64,000 nucleotides of DNA from Mytilus trossulus (GCF_036588685.1 NC_086376.1:59915166-59979165); one strand, 5' to 3'. Positions 47,606 to 58,845 are shown, counted from the first letter of the stretch. The notes: generated from the sequence alone by a model not told the origin. Translations and numbers: made by a program.

Positions 47606-48094
47606 AATACTATATATATATTATACAATACACTGAATGTGAGCAGCATAAGGTAACCATCAAATTGGCGGCAATTTTTTTTTTACATTAATAAAAAAAA
47701 AACGTTTAAGTCGAATTCAACAACCAAACTTTCATGACCCTCTTTCAAAACTTGAAAACCCTTTACCATGCCCCAATAAGCAATGCTGCTACCAATATTC
47801 ATTTTTTAAGACGAATATATAACAGTTCAAATGATAAACTACCTCACAGGAAATTAAAGAATGCGCAACATATACTACATCAAAAACAGTGCTCATGAAA
47901 GGTAAGCAGGTCTTGTTCCGCTAGTGTCACTGTTCGCGTTAATCATTTGAAAACAAAATCCATTTAAAAGTCTCATTCGTTGATGTCATAAAACAAGAAT
48001 TGAGTTACTATAATGGCCATCTTTTACTGAATTGTTGTTTATTGTTATGTCTTTGCTTAAACTAAAATTATGCTGTGATCATTAAATCCATGCA
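47606..48094. other. No gene recognised
   Basis: AT-rich spacer before the 46-bp array. Confidence 0.35.
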
Positions 48095-48550
48095 GTTATG
48101 ATTGTCTGAAACATGCATGAAACATGCATGAAACATTTGCCACTGTACGTTAACATGTTTGCATGAAACATTTGCCACTGTACGTTAACATGATTGCATG
48201 AAACATGCATGAAACATTTGCCACTGTACGTTAGCATGATTGTCTGAAACATGCATGAAAGTTCAAATATTTGTCACTGTACGTTAACATGATTGTCTGA
48301 AACATGCATGGAGAGTTGTCTCATTGGCACTCACACCACATCTTCCTATATCTATGAAACATTTGCCACTGTACGTTAATATGATTGTCTGAAACATGCA
48401 TGAATCATTTGTCACTGTACGTTAACATGATTGTCTGAAACATACATGAAACATTTGCCACTGTACGTTTACATGATTGTCTGAAACATACATGAAAGTT
48501 CAAAACTGTCACTGTACGTGAACATGATTGTCTGAAACATGCAAGAAACA
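48095..48550 (+). repeat. Array of about nine 46-bp units
   Basis: Each unit has TGATTGTCTGAAACATGCAT, then GAAACATTTGCCACTGTACG, then TTAACA. Some units are shortened. Between 48309 and 48353 the end of an M1 repeat (GAGAGTTGTCTCATTGGCAC) is inserted. Confidence 0.85.
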
Positions 48551-49020
48551 TTGACCTATTGCATACAATATCCGAAAAACAGACAAAAACACAAAAACTA
48601 TAACCACTGAACCATGAAAATGAGGTCAAAGTCAGATGACATCTGCCAGTTGGACATGTACACCTTAAAGTTCTCCCATACACCGACTATACTAGACCTA
48701 TTGCTTTTAGTAGCTGAGATATGAACTTGTCTACCAAAATGTAATCTTGTTCACTGATCCATGAAATGAGGTCGAGGACAATTAAAAACTGTCTGACAGG
48801 CGTGAGGACCTTTCAAGGTTAGCACATACCAAATATAGTTATCCTTATAATAAGAGAGAATTTAACATTACAAAAAATCTTTACTTTTTTTCAAGTAGTC
48901 ACCGAAACATGAAAATGAGGTCAAGGACATTGGACATGTGACTGACAAAAACTTTGTAACATGAGGCATCCATATACAAAGTTTGAAGCATTCAGGTCTT
49001 CCGCCTTCTAAACTATGAAG
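48551..49020 (-). repeat. R2 repeat, minus copy
   Basis: Units with AAAATGAGGTCAAAGTCAGA, ending AACTTTGTAACATGAGGCAT, the empty counterpart of the hAT insertion site at 38106. Confidence 0.7.
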
Positions 49021-49066
49021 CTTTTATTGCAAACCAAATGAAAGTTTATCACAGAGGTATTTAAAC

Positions 49067-49908
49067 TTTTGCAAGTTTATCTGTCCCATTGAATCAATAC
49101 AAAAGTTATTATTCTCTGTGTAGTTTATTCAATTGGGGCCTATAAATTTCTTCTGAAATGAAATGAGAGGGTTAGTGCCATAGAACCATTCGTTTTTGAT
49201 GCGTTTTATTAATTGATTTTGCCATGTGATTATGGACTTTCCGAATTGATTTTCCTCTAAGTTCAGTATTTTTGTGATTTTACTTTTTTCTAGGAGAAAT
49301 CTATCACTCATTGGTTAATTTACCTAACCAAAAAAATATTCACTTTTTTTTTTTATTGAAATACATATATAAACTCACATAAACTGCATGTGATACTGTA
49401 TTTATTCATTGTCAATAACATATTTTCAATCTGTTCAATATAAACTTAATTATAAAAGTTTTATTTCTGGAATTTGTTTTTTACTACTGTTCCAAATAAT
49501 ATGCATATTTTTTGTGGTTGATCAGTTATAAAAAATACATTTATGAAGATTTTAATATGAACATTATCACTTTCAAATTTTTATTTCTGAACACACTAAA
49601 AAAGCATTTTTTTTAGTAAAAATTCGAAATTTGATCAGAAATTAATGTTTAATCTATTTATCAGTGTTTATATTAAAAAAAAAAGAAAATGTATTATTGA
49701 TATTGAGTAAATACAACATCACATACAGTTTTGTGATTCCTTATTTGCACATGTATTTTCATCATTGACAGTTTTGTTCAGGTAAATTTATCAATGAGTG
49801 ATAGATTTCTCATAGAAAATATTTAAAGGTCCCATTCAATAAACTATACAGAGAACAATAGCTATTGTATTTGTTAGATGGGACAAAAGAACTTGCAAAA
49901 GTTTATAT
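49067..49908. mobile_element. 842-bp foldback element with an open frame in one arm
   Basis: Left arm phrases (AAACTTTTGCAAG, TTCTCTGTGTAGTTTATT, AGAAATCTATCACTCATTGG) reappear inverted on the right (CAATGAGTGATAGATTTCT, AATAAACTATACAGAGAA, CTTGCAAAAGTTT). The left arm contains a 60-codon open frame (49129-49311, -) starting MSDRFLLEKSK, with protein-like composition. The right arm lacks most of that frame. Confidence 0.75.
49129..49311 (-). CDS. Hypothetical small protein in a foldback arm
   Basis: 60 codons from an ATG (MSDRFLLEKSKITKIL, then WQNQLIKRIKNEWFYG). It is charged, with W and K/E spacing like real protein. No family recognised. It may be the remains of a transposase or a captured exon. 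Confidence 0.3.
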   Translation of the reverse strand: MSDRFLLEKSKITKILNLEENQFGKSIITWQNQLIKRIKNEWFYGTNPLISFQKKFIGPN

Positions 49909-50289
49909 GCACAGGTAACTTGCAGGTGAATCTATGGAAAAGTAGATAGGGTTTGCAAAAAGATGTAAGCTAACACTGTCACTGCTACCACCGCTGTAGC
50001 CACTGGATCACTATCCCTATGTCTAGCTTTCTGAGATAAAAGTCCCTGACTCGACAAAAATCATAGGGTCCTCCACTTTGTTTTTGATGTATCAACCAAT
50101 CTAGTTGCTAGTGAAATAACATAAAATAAATTGCTATTAAAGGACTGCTGGATACAACCGCTGAGGTCCAACCTCGAACAGTTTCACTGTTTGGGCATAA
50201 TTGGACACAATATTCACACTTGATAGTTTTGATACAGGTCTGAATTCTGATTGTAATTAAATATTTGACATATAACAGGTTTCTCACAC

Positions 50290-50885
50290 AGAATAACTGT
50301 TTTTTTTTTATCCCCCTTTTTTCAATTAACTCCTAATTCCGAAACAGTTTGAGCCATCAAGAACAGTCCTTTCTATCCCTTTATGGTATGAAGACTTGTG
50401 GTATAAATTTTAATTTCAGAGAGATCCATACAATGTTCCACTAATTCTTGTCTGGAAACTAGAAACATGCTTATTTGGGCCCCTTTTTTGGCCCCTAATT
50501 CCTAAACTGTTTTGACCATAACCCCCAAAATCATTCCCAACCTTCCTTATTTTGGTTATAATAGTTATCAAAGGTAATAGGATTATAATTTAATACACCA
50601 GACCCGCCTTTTTTCTACATAAGACTCATCAGTGACGCTCAGATCAAAATAGTTATAAAGCCAAACAAGTACAAAGTTGATGAGCACTGAGGACCCAAAA
50701 TTCCAAAAAGTATAAACCTTGTGTTTAAATATCATAGAGAACTTAAAACTAGAGTTATTGTACGGAAACCAAATGTGTCTTCAGACGGTTACACAGACGA
50801 CGCTGCAGACTATGACACAGACAACAACAACATCATAGTATTATACAAACCCCAAACATTTTTTGGAGGTTGTCAAAAAATGAAC
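50290..50885 (+). repeat. R3 repeat, split by a 148-bp insertion
   Basis: R3 units run to 50566 and resume at 50715 (ACCTTGTGTTTAAAT), ending in a GAC-rich edge near 50800. The insert 50567-50714 is a second copy of the repeat at 12966-13180 (CATCAGTGACGCTCAGATC). Confidence 0.7.
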
Positions 50886-51628
50886 ATTTTACGGCTTACT
50901 GCATGATGACGTTATGCTTATTTGACATTATGTCATATTTTTTCATCAAGAAAACAACTTTCAATATTGTGTAACGTAGAAATGAAGAAGATGACCTAAC
51001 TATTATTTCATATGAAAAATTAAAAAATTCACGAATCAACAACAATCAATTTAAAAAAACAAATCTTTGCATTCATAGTTTGAGACTTGATATTTTAATA
51101 AAAATATGCTTTGTCAATTTTATGTGCTTTCTATAAAACTGTCCATCTATTTTAATAGACCTAATTCAGTAATACTTCAAAAAATAAAAGAGATAAATGC
51201 ATTATTTTTCAATTCTCAATTAATTTTTTAAAGTTTAAGAATACAAAGTTATTAGCAAAATTCTAATTTTGGGTAGAAATGGGTCTTCCATGTTTTTTTA
51301 GAATTTTTTTTGTCCAATTTTTTTCTTTTCTACCCGTTAATTTAATCACACATATAAATAGATTGATATTTAAACTTAGGTAAGTAATTTTTCAAGTAAA
51401 ACATATTGTTAAATAAATTTAAGACATACTTTGTACTAAAATAATATGCTGAACTAGGCAAAATACGGGTAGTGGATAACAAATATTTTTTATTTTTTTT
51501 CAAGTCTGAACTAAATAACAATATGACTTGTAAGCATCAACATATTTGAGTGCTTATCACAATCCTCCATACTTTGTACTCCCTTTTTGACTAAATTAAC
51601 CAATTCAATATACTGATTACGATATTCA
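50886..51628. other. No gene recognised
   Basis: Very AT-rich. Downstream (minus strand) of the NUDT12-like exon. Confidence 0.4.
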
Positions 51629-51634
51629 TTTATT
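51629..51634 (-). promoter_or_regulatory. Candidate polyadenylation signal
   Basis: AATAAA on the minus strand, 175 bases after the NUDT12-like stop codon and the nearest such hexamer that I noticed. Confidence 0.4.
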
Positions 51635-51808
51635 AAAAAAAAGAGGCAAGTTTTACATTTAAAAAATCAAAATACAAAAAAAAAATTTCAATGAAAGTTC
51701 ATTTCTGCTTACATGTAAATAAAGAAAATCATTTACATACTAAATTTTCATGGAAAACTATATAAATAAAGTTGCAATATATTAAATCCCTGAAATTTTT
51801 TCTCCAAT

Positions 51809-51973
51809 TTATAAATTAGAATTAGTAGTCTTTCTAACCCAAGATTTGATAATTTGATGTGCTATAGCTTGTTCTGGTGGAACAAAAAGTCCTTCAGGAT
51901 GCTGTCTAGTTAACATTTGAACAAGTTCTGGACGTCTAAACCACCTAGCATCTTCAAGTTCATCTTCATCAAC
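51809..51973 (-). CDS. NUDT12: NUDT12-like NADH pyrophosphatase / NAD-cap hydrolase, last coding exon
   Basis: The minus strand has an acceptor (CTTGTTTAG) and 54 codons in one open phase ending in TAA. The peptide includes DEDELEDARWFRR and FVPPEQAIAHQIIKSW. These match the C-terminus of animal NUDT12 (EDARWF, then FVPP-AIAHQ-IK-W), which follows the Nudix box in that protein. NUDT12 hydrolyses NADH and removes NAD caps from RNA, in peroxisomes and cytosol. NUDT13 shares only part of this pattern. I did not find the exon with the Nudix box between here and 64000, so the intron is long, the gene starts beyond the window, or this is an orphan exon. There are no lesions. Confidence 0.82.
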   Translation of the reverse strand, partial: VDEDELEDARWFRRPELVQMLTRQHPEGLFVPPEQAIAHQIIKSWVRKTTNSNL

Positions 51974-52599
51974 CTAAACAAGAAGAAATCTGATTATAAT
52001 ACCACAAAATTATATACTTCTTTAAATCCTTATTAACTATTATATCAAAACTAAAAATATTTTCATAAAGAATAAAAGAATAAAAGTATTTAGAATTCCG
52101 ATCCTATTGATTAGAAAATGACACCCAAGATGAACAAAAAAATAAAATCATTACCAGTATTCATAATTCTGTAAATTCAGAAATTATTGCATGCATTTAT
52201 TATTGCGATTTTGTCATTTTAGACTTAAATGCAATTTTAATTTTTACGATTTGAACGAAAATCCTGTTTTAATTTATATGAAATATTTCAAAATGTGTGT
52301 TTAAGTTATTATGTTTACAAATTTGTTGCATTTTTTGCAATAATACAAACATTGCATTAATTTCTGAATTTAAAGTAGTGATTTTGAGATTATATACAAG
52401 TTCCTGTTAGCATATCAATGAAAATGTTGGAAGTTTGGAACAATTAAGCAATTTTCATAGAAAATATTGGTATCTTTGTTCATATGTTCATAGTGTAAGT
52501 TTGATGAAAGATTCTGCATAAATTGTCATGCTTACAAAATTTTTAAACTATATCCATCTGAAAAGGGATAACATTTTAGACATTTGAAAAGCTACAGAC
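51974..52599. other. No gene recognised
   Basis: AT-rich. Presumed intron of the NUDT12-like gene. Confidence 0.35.
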
Positions 52600-52860
52600 A
52601 TAGTCCAGTCAAACTAAGTTTTAACCTCAAACTAATTGCAACAGAAATGTGTTAGTTCTAATCTATAGCATTAAGCCCTAAATATACACAGAAAAAAAGT
52701 CCCTTTAAATCTAACTTGAGAAAAAGCAACATCAGCATTTTCAAAACTTATGGATATTAACATTTGAAGGGGAGATAACTCTGCAAAAATAAGTCTTTTT
52801 TGGGCAGTTTTTGGTTGATTTTCTTAAAAATTTATGTAAAGTATGATACTTTGATGAGTT
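52600..52860 (-). repeat. R5 repeat, minus copy
   Basis: Reverse complement of 18735-18985 (TTTTAACCTCAAACTAATTG, AAAAGTCCCTTTAAATC, GGGGAGATAACTCTGCA). A partial plus copy at 53320-53430 ends where CTGAGACTACTATA begins. Confidence 0.75.
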
Positions 52861-53439
52861 TATAAGTTAGTTTTTGACTATCTGCAATTTTCTGCTCATG
52901 AAATGTACTTAACCGTATTGTTTTGGGTATTTTTTTCCGTTTGTGCATTTTTCATTAAAGAAATTGACAATTTGTGGCATAGTGACCATTTTGAAAAGAT
53001 AATATAAAAATTTGGTATTTTTTATATATGTATATTATATTTGTTCAGTATCTAACAGTGTTAAAAAGAAACTTTAAACCACAAAAAGAAGAATACATGC
53101 TTAACATACCTTAACATGTTGAAAAATTCAAGAAATTGTCAACTAATGAATTACGAAACTAGATTGTAAATTGATAAAAGTTATGAAAACACCTTTAAAG
53201 TTGTTTATAATACTCTGAAGACGGCTAAATTATCAAGAATGAATACATTCTGTTGATCAGAAGCGATAAAGCTATCATTTTGTATCAATTTTTATTGATA
53301 TTTCTGCCTTTTTTTTTCAGAGTTATCTCCCTTTTCAATGCAAATCTCCATAGTAATGTTAAACTGTGATTTTTTTACCCTTCCTCAAGTAAGATTTTAT
53401 GGGACTTTTTTCTCTGTATATTTGGGCTGAGACTACTAT

Positions 53440-53570
53440 AACACTATAATTGATGCTTGCTTAACGTCCAGTGGCAAATATTTCATTTTTGTTGTTGTTG
53501 ATCAGGTTGATTTAATTGATGGTTGCTAAACGTCCAGTGGCAAATATTTCATTTTTTTTTTATTACATAT
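53440..53570 (+). repeat. Tandem pair with AACGTCCAGTGGCAAATATT
   Basis: TTGATG, then GCTTAACGTCCAGTGGC, then AAATATTTCATTTTT occurs at about 53452 and again at about 53517. I recall this phrase from many mollusc repeats. Confidence 0.65.
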
Positions 53571-53619
53571 TGATTTGCGAGTGTATGACATTCATTTTTT
53601 TCTGTACAGTATATGCAAT

Positions 53620-53880
53620 ATAATGTCTAACTCTCCACAAGAAAACAAATGATACAGACATCAACATTTTAAGGTGACCAAAAGGCTCTAAGCAATGCGT
53701 AAAATTCATATTGCACTGTCAACTATACAAGGTCTATTTAAGAAAAAGGTTTAACACATCAAACAAGAAAACTCACGGTCTTATTTATGAACAAAATAAT
53801 AAGAAAAAAATCCAAATATGATGTATACAGCAACACACCAGTGAATTACAGGCTCCTTACTTTGGGAAAGCACATACATA
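53620..53880 (-). repeat. M1 repeat, diverged minus copy
   Basis: CTCTCCACAAGAAAACAAAT, AATTACAGGCTCCTTA and the order between them are those of the reverse complement of M1. Confidence 0.55.
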
Positions 53881-54323
53881 ATAAAGGCATGATAATAGAT
53901 TTAACCATAATCACAAGCCGTACAATTTTATGATCTTGTTTGTTGTTTTTTCCCCACAGTAATCATATCAATAAAATCTATAAACCAATAAATGTGGTGT
54001 GGCGTTTGAATAAACCAAATTACATCTGTAAAAAGACACCTACATACATCCCAGTATTCTAATTTGAAAAGGACCAGTCAGACTGAGAATCAGAACTTTT
54101 ACATGTATTAATGTATACAATATATCTAAAATATCACTACACATTATTCCATCCTTTTTCAATAACTAAACCAAAATGAGAGAGAACAAAAACAATTCCA
54201 GGTATAAATAATATTTTTATTATCTAACATTTATTCATAATGTTACTGTCAATGATAACTGAGAGTATTATGATAATTTCCCTGCAACTGATCTGGGTTA
54301 TGCAAATTTCAGTATCTGTACAG

Positions 54324-54581
54324 CTAAGGATATATACATGTATCAGCGATGATAACTTGTAATAAATTGCATACAGTGAAAGGGAGATGGCAAGATTCTT
54401 CATCTTTATTGTGTGTCTCATTCACTGCAAATATCTCAATTTCTTGTGCAATCAGTTGCTCTGTGCCTTTCACTGGTGCTAGAAAAAGAAACAGCATGAC
54501 AATCAAATTTAAGCGTTCATATTTTTTCATTCTCTTTCCATCTTCAGTGTGGATTGAAACTGGAACAGATGTCTCCTCCAT
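54324..54581 (-). CDS. Weak coding candidate, 85 codons
   Basis: Overlaps the 3' end of the small gene to its right on the same strand. From the acceptor-like TTTTTCTAG (ending at 54480) it reads TEQLIAQEIEIFAVNETHNK. No motif recognised, and it could be an accidental frame. Confidence 0.2.
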   Translation of the reverse strand: MEETSVPVSIHTEDGKRMKKYERLNLIVMLFLFLAPVKGTEQLIAQEIEIFAVNETHNKDEESCHLPFTVCNLLQVIIADTCIYP

Positions 54582-54623
54582 ACTGGTACCAACAGCTGTT
54601 CATTGTCGAGGATTACTCTCTTT

Positions 54624-55320
54624 TTAACTCCATTTGTTAATTTCTACATCTTTTGATCTTTGGCATTCTAAATTAAAAAAAAAAGATAGAGTTGAATAGA
54701 CTATTTGTCTTACTTGTAAACTTTACTTCCTACATGTATGCCATCTGAGACTACTATAACACATTTGTCAGAGAAAACACCACAGACAGCAGGCATTAAA
54801 TTTTGGAACCACAAGTGCTTCAGACATAACCACCTTAGAGATGGGGTTCACCTAAATGACAAAGGGAATGAAGCATTTTTCTTCAGCTATAGACATGCAA
54901 TGAACTCAGTGACATATGTATAAAGTAATGGATATTACAGTAAACCTTATTCATTGGTATTCAAAGTCAGCAAATATTTAAATGTTATCATGTTGAAAAA
55001 TAAACTTACCATTTTTATGCTTCGGTTCTTTTTTCTGATGGCTGTTCTTTTTCGGTCGTCCCAAACGGGATTTCTTTCGGAAACGCATTTCTGCAATAAA
55101 TAAAGGTATAATCAGTAACATTGAAAACTTACTTATGCTTCTAGACTATAAACATGATAAATGAATACTCAGAATAGGGTCTGCAACTTTACTTAAACAA
55201 ACTAATAGCCATGGTAAATTGATGGATTTGTTTAAAATGTGGACAAACTTACCTTTTTCAAATTTTTCATTTGGGAGTCTTCATCATGGGGACCCCCCTA
55301 TGAAAGGCCGTTCATGTCAA
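54624..55320 (-). CDS. Small spliced gene for a basic 40-residue peptide
   Basis: The model has an untranslated first exon ending at the donor at 55252 (AAAAAG then GTAAGT). The exon at 55010-55090 opens with ATG at 55088, and an exon starting at 54667 ends at TAA 54624-54626. The product starts MRFRKKSRLGRPKKNSHQ and is rich in K and R. RLGRPKK is AT-hook-like, so nuclear DNA binding is conceivable. Borders have good GT/AG and tract signals. The AACGCGTT array begins about 10-20 bp upstream of the first exon. The conservation of the peptide is unknown, and the unit could instead be a non-coding RNA or mobile-element transcript. Confidence 0.4.
54738..54923 (+). pseudogene. SGNH/GDSL-type hydrolase C-terminal fragment
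   Basis: FWNHKCFRHNHLRDGVHLND followed by KGNEAFFFSYRHAM matches the last block of SGNH hydrolases. There the D and H of DGVHL belong to the catalytic triad, followed by L-G---L---Y. The Ser (GDS) and Gly/Asn blocks are absent on either strand nearby. Such fragments are common in invertebrate mobile elements. It lies in the intron of the minus-strand gene. Confidence 0.6.
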
Positions 55321-55329
55321 AAACCCGAT

Positions 55330-55743
55330 AAAGTAACGCGTTAATATTTAACGCGATAAAATCACATTTAACGCGATAAATGTTGTTTAAACGCGTTAAA
55401 ATCATTTTTAACGCGTTAGTTGATAATTTAACGCGTTAAGCAATTCACTACAAAAAATGACAGAAAAACTTTCTGCTTTCGCCTTAACTAAGTTTTAAGA
55501 CGTCAGATTTTACTCGAAACATGATAAATGAAATGGCCGGATGTGTCATATCTTCGTCAATTAACGCGATAATGTTGAGATTAGCAGCACATAACGTAGA
55601 AGCTTTTTTAACGCGTTAAATGCAACTTTAACGCGTTATAAGCATCTTTAACGCGTTAAAAGCAACTTTAACGCGTTAAAAGCAACTTTAACGCGTTAAA
55701 AGCAACTTTAATGCGTTAAAAGCAACTTTAACGCGTTAAATTA
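55330..55743. repeat. AACGCGTT palindrome array 1
   Basis: The palindrome TTTAACGCGTTAAA or near variants occur about fourteen times. They are loosely spaced at 55330-55440, absent at 55441-55555, and in a strict 20-bp register at 55607-55743 (TTTAACGCGTTAAAAGCAAC). It lies directly upstream of the first exon of the minus-strand gene at 55253-55320. The core ACGCGT is the MluI-box sequence. Confidence 0.9.
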
Positions 55744-55756
55744 TAGTATATATATC

Positions 55757-55885
55757 CCGGCGAGGGAAGAATCAAAAATTTGCGAATGCGTTTAGACGAG
55801 TTGTATATACATAGCCATGTATCACCATCATTGATGGCGATCCGATGGATACATCTGTTGTAGGGTTGTCACTGACTCAGACGTA
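55757..55885 (+). mobile_element. SINE fragment, second copy of the 101-275 family
   Basis: Starts at CCCGGCGAGGGAAGAA and has an internal deletion between TTTGCGAATGC and GTTTAGACGAGTTG. It then continues beyond the end seen in copy 1: GATGGCGATCCGATGGATAC, CACTGACTCAGACGTAC. The tRNA-like head is missing. Confidence 0.65.
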
Positions 55886-58364
55886 CATATTATATATATA
55901 TACATATATACATATATACATATACTAAATAAATAAATGATTTGGAAAATACGTTGAAGGTATAAATAGTCATGAGAATTCCGAATGCAATAAGGTAACC
56001 GGGGCACTCTGGTTCTAAACCCTGGTACCATCTGGGTTGTTTGGTTCTGAACCTTGATTTTTCGGTTCGAAACCATGGTAACTGGTTCAACATCCGGGTT
56101 GTTTGGTTATAGTTTGGGTTCTTTTCTAGATTATTCTAATGTTCCCGTTGAACTTGAAGAAGATAACCACAAGTATTCGAATAAAAAGGTTAAGTAGGTC
56201 AAAGACGCTAAAATTGTTTTATAACATTAAACATTTCAGGATCGACGGTAAAAGAAGCTCATTGTAATGATTAGGAAACTAGATAAAAATAAAGCATCGT
56301 TTAGATTTTAAAAATAAATCGAAATGGTTCATTATATCGAACATTATTTTATTTAATTCAGTCGTTCTGTTTTATTTATTCCCGTTAATATTTCTAGACG
56401 TTTTAAAACAACAAAATTTGGAGACCTGTCGTTCAATTGGCCAATGATATATGCATCTAGCCACTTCACCAGTTGACGACTTGCATATATATTTAAATGC
56501 ACATTTAAAGTTCGAATGCATTTTATTTAGTAGCTGCTTTGTAATAATGTCAGATTTGATAGACATACGTGTGAAGTATATATGTCACAAATCGTTTTGT
56601 TCAAAACGGAATCTTAAAAGACAAATAAAAAGAAAGTGTTGATCAATTTAAGTTTAATTGAAAAATATGTTATAAAATATAACAGAAATGTTGGTACTAA
56701 TACTAATGATACAAATATCAACACGTAGACTAAAGATAGGAAATATGCTTAATCTGTTGTTTCTGTTCTTTAACTTTAGTTTGACTAAACCAAATGTTTT
56801 GAAACTTATACACAATGATTATGGTCACTTAACAGTCAAAATTACGTGAATCCTGTTTCTATATGTGGAGTTTACTTGTGCTTTCTTTTCACAAGCAGGG
56901 GCATCTGTGGCCCATAGACATATTGTACATTTATTTCAGTAAACGGTTTAATAACTTCCTTTGGATTCTACTCCAATTAGAATTAACTTGCATATTTTTT
57001 TTAGGATTGCGGTGCAGTTTGATAACAGACAGTGACCAGCATAAAAAAGTGTTTCACTAGATTGAGCTCTTTGTCTAAGTGTACTTTAAAGGTTCTTCGC
57101 ACTGAGTTCAGTTTATTGATATGCGTTTACCTTCATGTGATTTTTAAGATGCTTAAACAGACTATCCATATCCATCAAATGAAATCCAAAGTAAAATGAA
57201 TGAACCATTTTGAATTATCAATCCAACACAACTTGCAGTACATGGTGCTACTAGAGCAGTAACTACTCTTTCTAATTTTCACGGCAATTAAAAGATTTAG
57301 TTTTCATTTGATCAAAACATTCTTCATATCAAAAATTGAGAATGGAAATGTGAAATGTGTTTAAGAGACAGTAAAATGACAAAAAAGCAAAAAGCAGTCA
57401 AAGGTCACCAATGGTTTTTTAACATAGTGAGAAAATCCCTCGCCCGGCGGCGGACTTCAGATGGCCCCTTTAATAACAAAATGTGTACTAGTTCAAACTC
57501 CAATACATAAAACCGATCTTTCAATTAAAAATATACAAATATATCTAAATATTTAATATAGATATAAAAATATTGGATATGAGTGCAATCAGACGATTCT
57601 CCATATACTTCAAACAAAATATATACACTCACACCACATCTTCCTATATCTAAGTAACAGTTGTACAATGACGAAAAATGTCAAGATCATATAAAGTTTC
57701 TCGTGCCACAAGACTCACCATCTTATGACAATACATCTTCATGCTACATATTCAGAAGCACGGTCAAATTAGAATTATACTTTTATGTCAGGGTATTAAA
57801 CAAAGGAACAGACTGTATCATGATGACACCCCCACAGTGCATAGGTCAAGAGTCAAAAAGTTTGCAGCCTCGTTTAGTCGAAATAAAAATGTCGCATATC
57901 CGTAGCATAGTGCAGTGAGAGTTTTGCGCTATCTATACGTTAAACAAACATCTAAATAAATGGTTGAAAGGATATACGAGCTTCGGATAAAATCTCTAAA
58001 TAACAACAAAGGTTAACTTACATGAATATTCAAATAAGTCATATAAAATTCATATAAAATATCTGCATTCCTGCATCAAATTTTGCTAATTTGATTAATT
58101 TCTAACCTTACCATGTGATATCACTATGGTAAACTGATAGAAACACTTGATGCAGTCATGAAATTGAATATTTGCAATAGTACGACGAGAACAACACAAG
58201 AAAGAGTAAGAAACAAATGAAAGTAATTATACATAAGAACTTTTTATCACAATGCACAAACTAGGAACCGTAGTTTTCATTCATTGTATTCATTTAAAAT
58301 GTACGCTCCCGTTAAGCAATGGAAATTAACGCTGTATATCTATATAAACGATCAATCTTGACGT
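55886..58364. other. No gene recognised
   Basis: AT-rich DNA. At 56010-56115 a loose repeat of GGGTTGTTTGGTT occurs. At 57629-57652 there is a short M1 end (CACTCACACCACATCTTCC). The open frame 57661-57918 (+, 85 codons) has no recognised motif or splice context. Confidence 0.4.
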
Positions 58365-58845
58365 AAATACATAAATAAATAAATAAATAAATAAATAATC
58401 TTTATTTCAAGAGGATGATCCCATTAGTTAAAACTTATCTTCCTGGGAGTCCTCAAAATAATAATTACATAGTTATAAGTACACACAGTATCATAAATTT
58501 ATATTATATACAATATACAATTATTATTGAAATAATAATGAAAAGGCATATTATTTTGCACAATTGATTAAAAATTGGTAACATTTTGTTTTAAAAGATA
58601 TCACTCATTTTGATTTCATTTGGTAAACTGTTCCATATTTGAGAACCTGCATATGAAGATGTTTTCTTTAAAAAAAAGTTTTTGGTTTTGGAAGATTTTT
58701 AAATAGTTTTTCAACAGCTGAATGTAAGTTAAAGTTTTGATTATCAGTAAAATGAAAATTTTCTTCTAAATAGTTAGGAACCATAGTTACCATTAAATGA
58801 TTTAAATACAAGTATTGCCTTTCGGTATTGAATTCGTTTTTTCAC
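58365..58845 (-). mobile_element. LINE 3' end, 5'-truncated, with AAAT tail
   Basis: On the minus strand, about 58835-58805 reads RKAILVFKSFNG. About 58650-58600 reads SYAGSQIWNSLPNEIK, the usual C-terminal motif of invertebrate LINE reverse transcriptases. Several stops lie between. The 3' end has GAAATAAAGATT and then (ATTT)n, seen as AAATAAAT at 58366-58398, which is the expected tail. Its 5' break coincides with the start of the AACGCGTT array. Confidence 0.7.

Noticed and set aside
54349..54627. 92-codon plus-strand frame
   Set aside because: It is antisense to the small minus-strand gene region and shows no motif; its openness follows from the other strand's composition.
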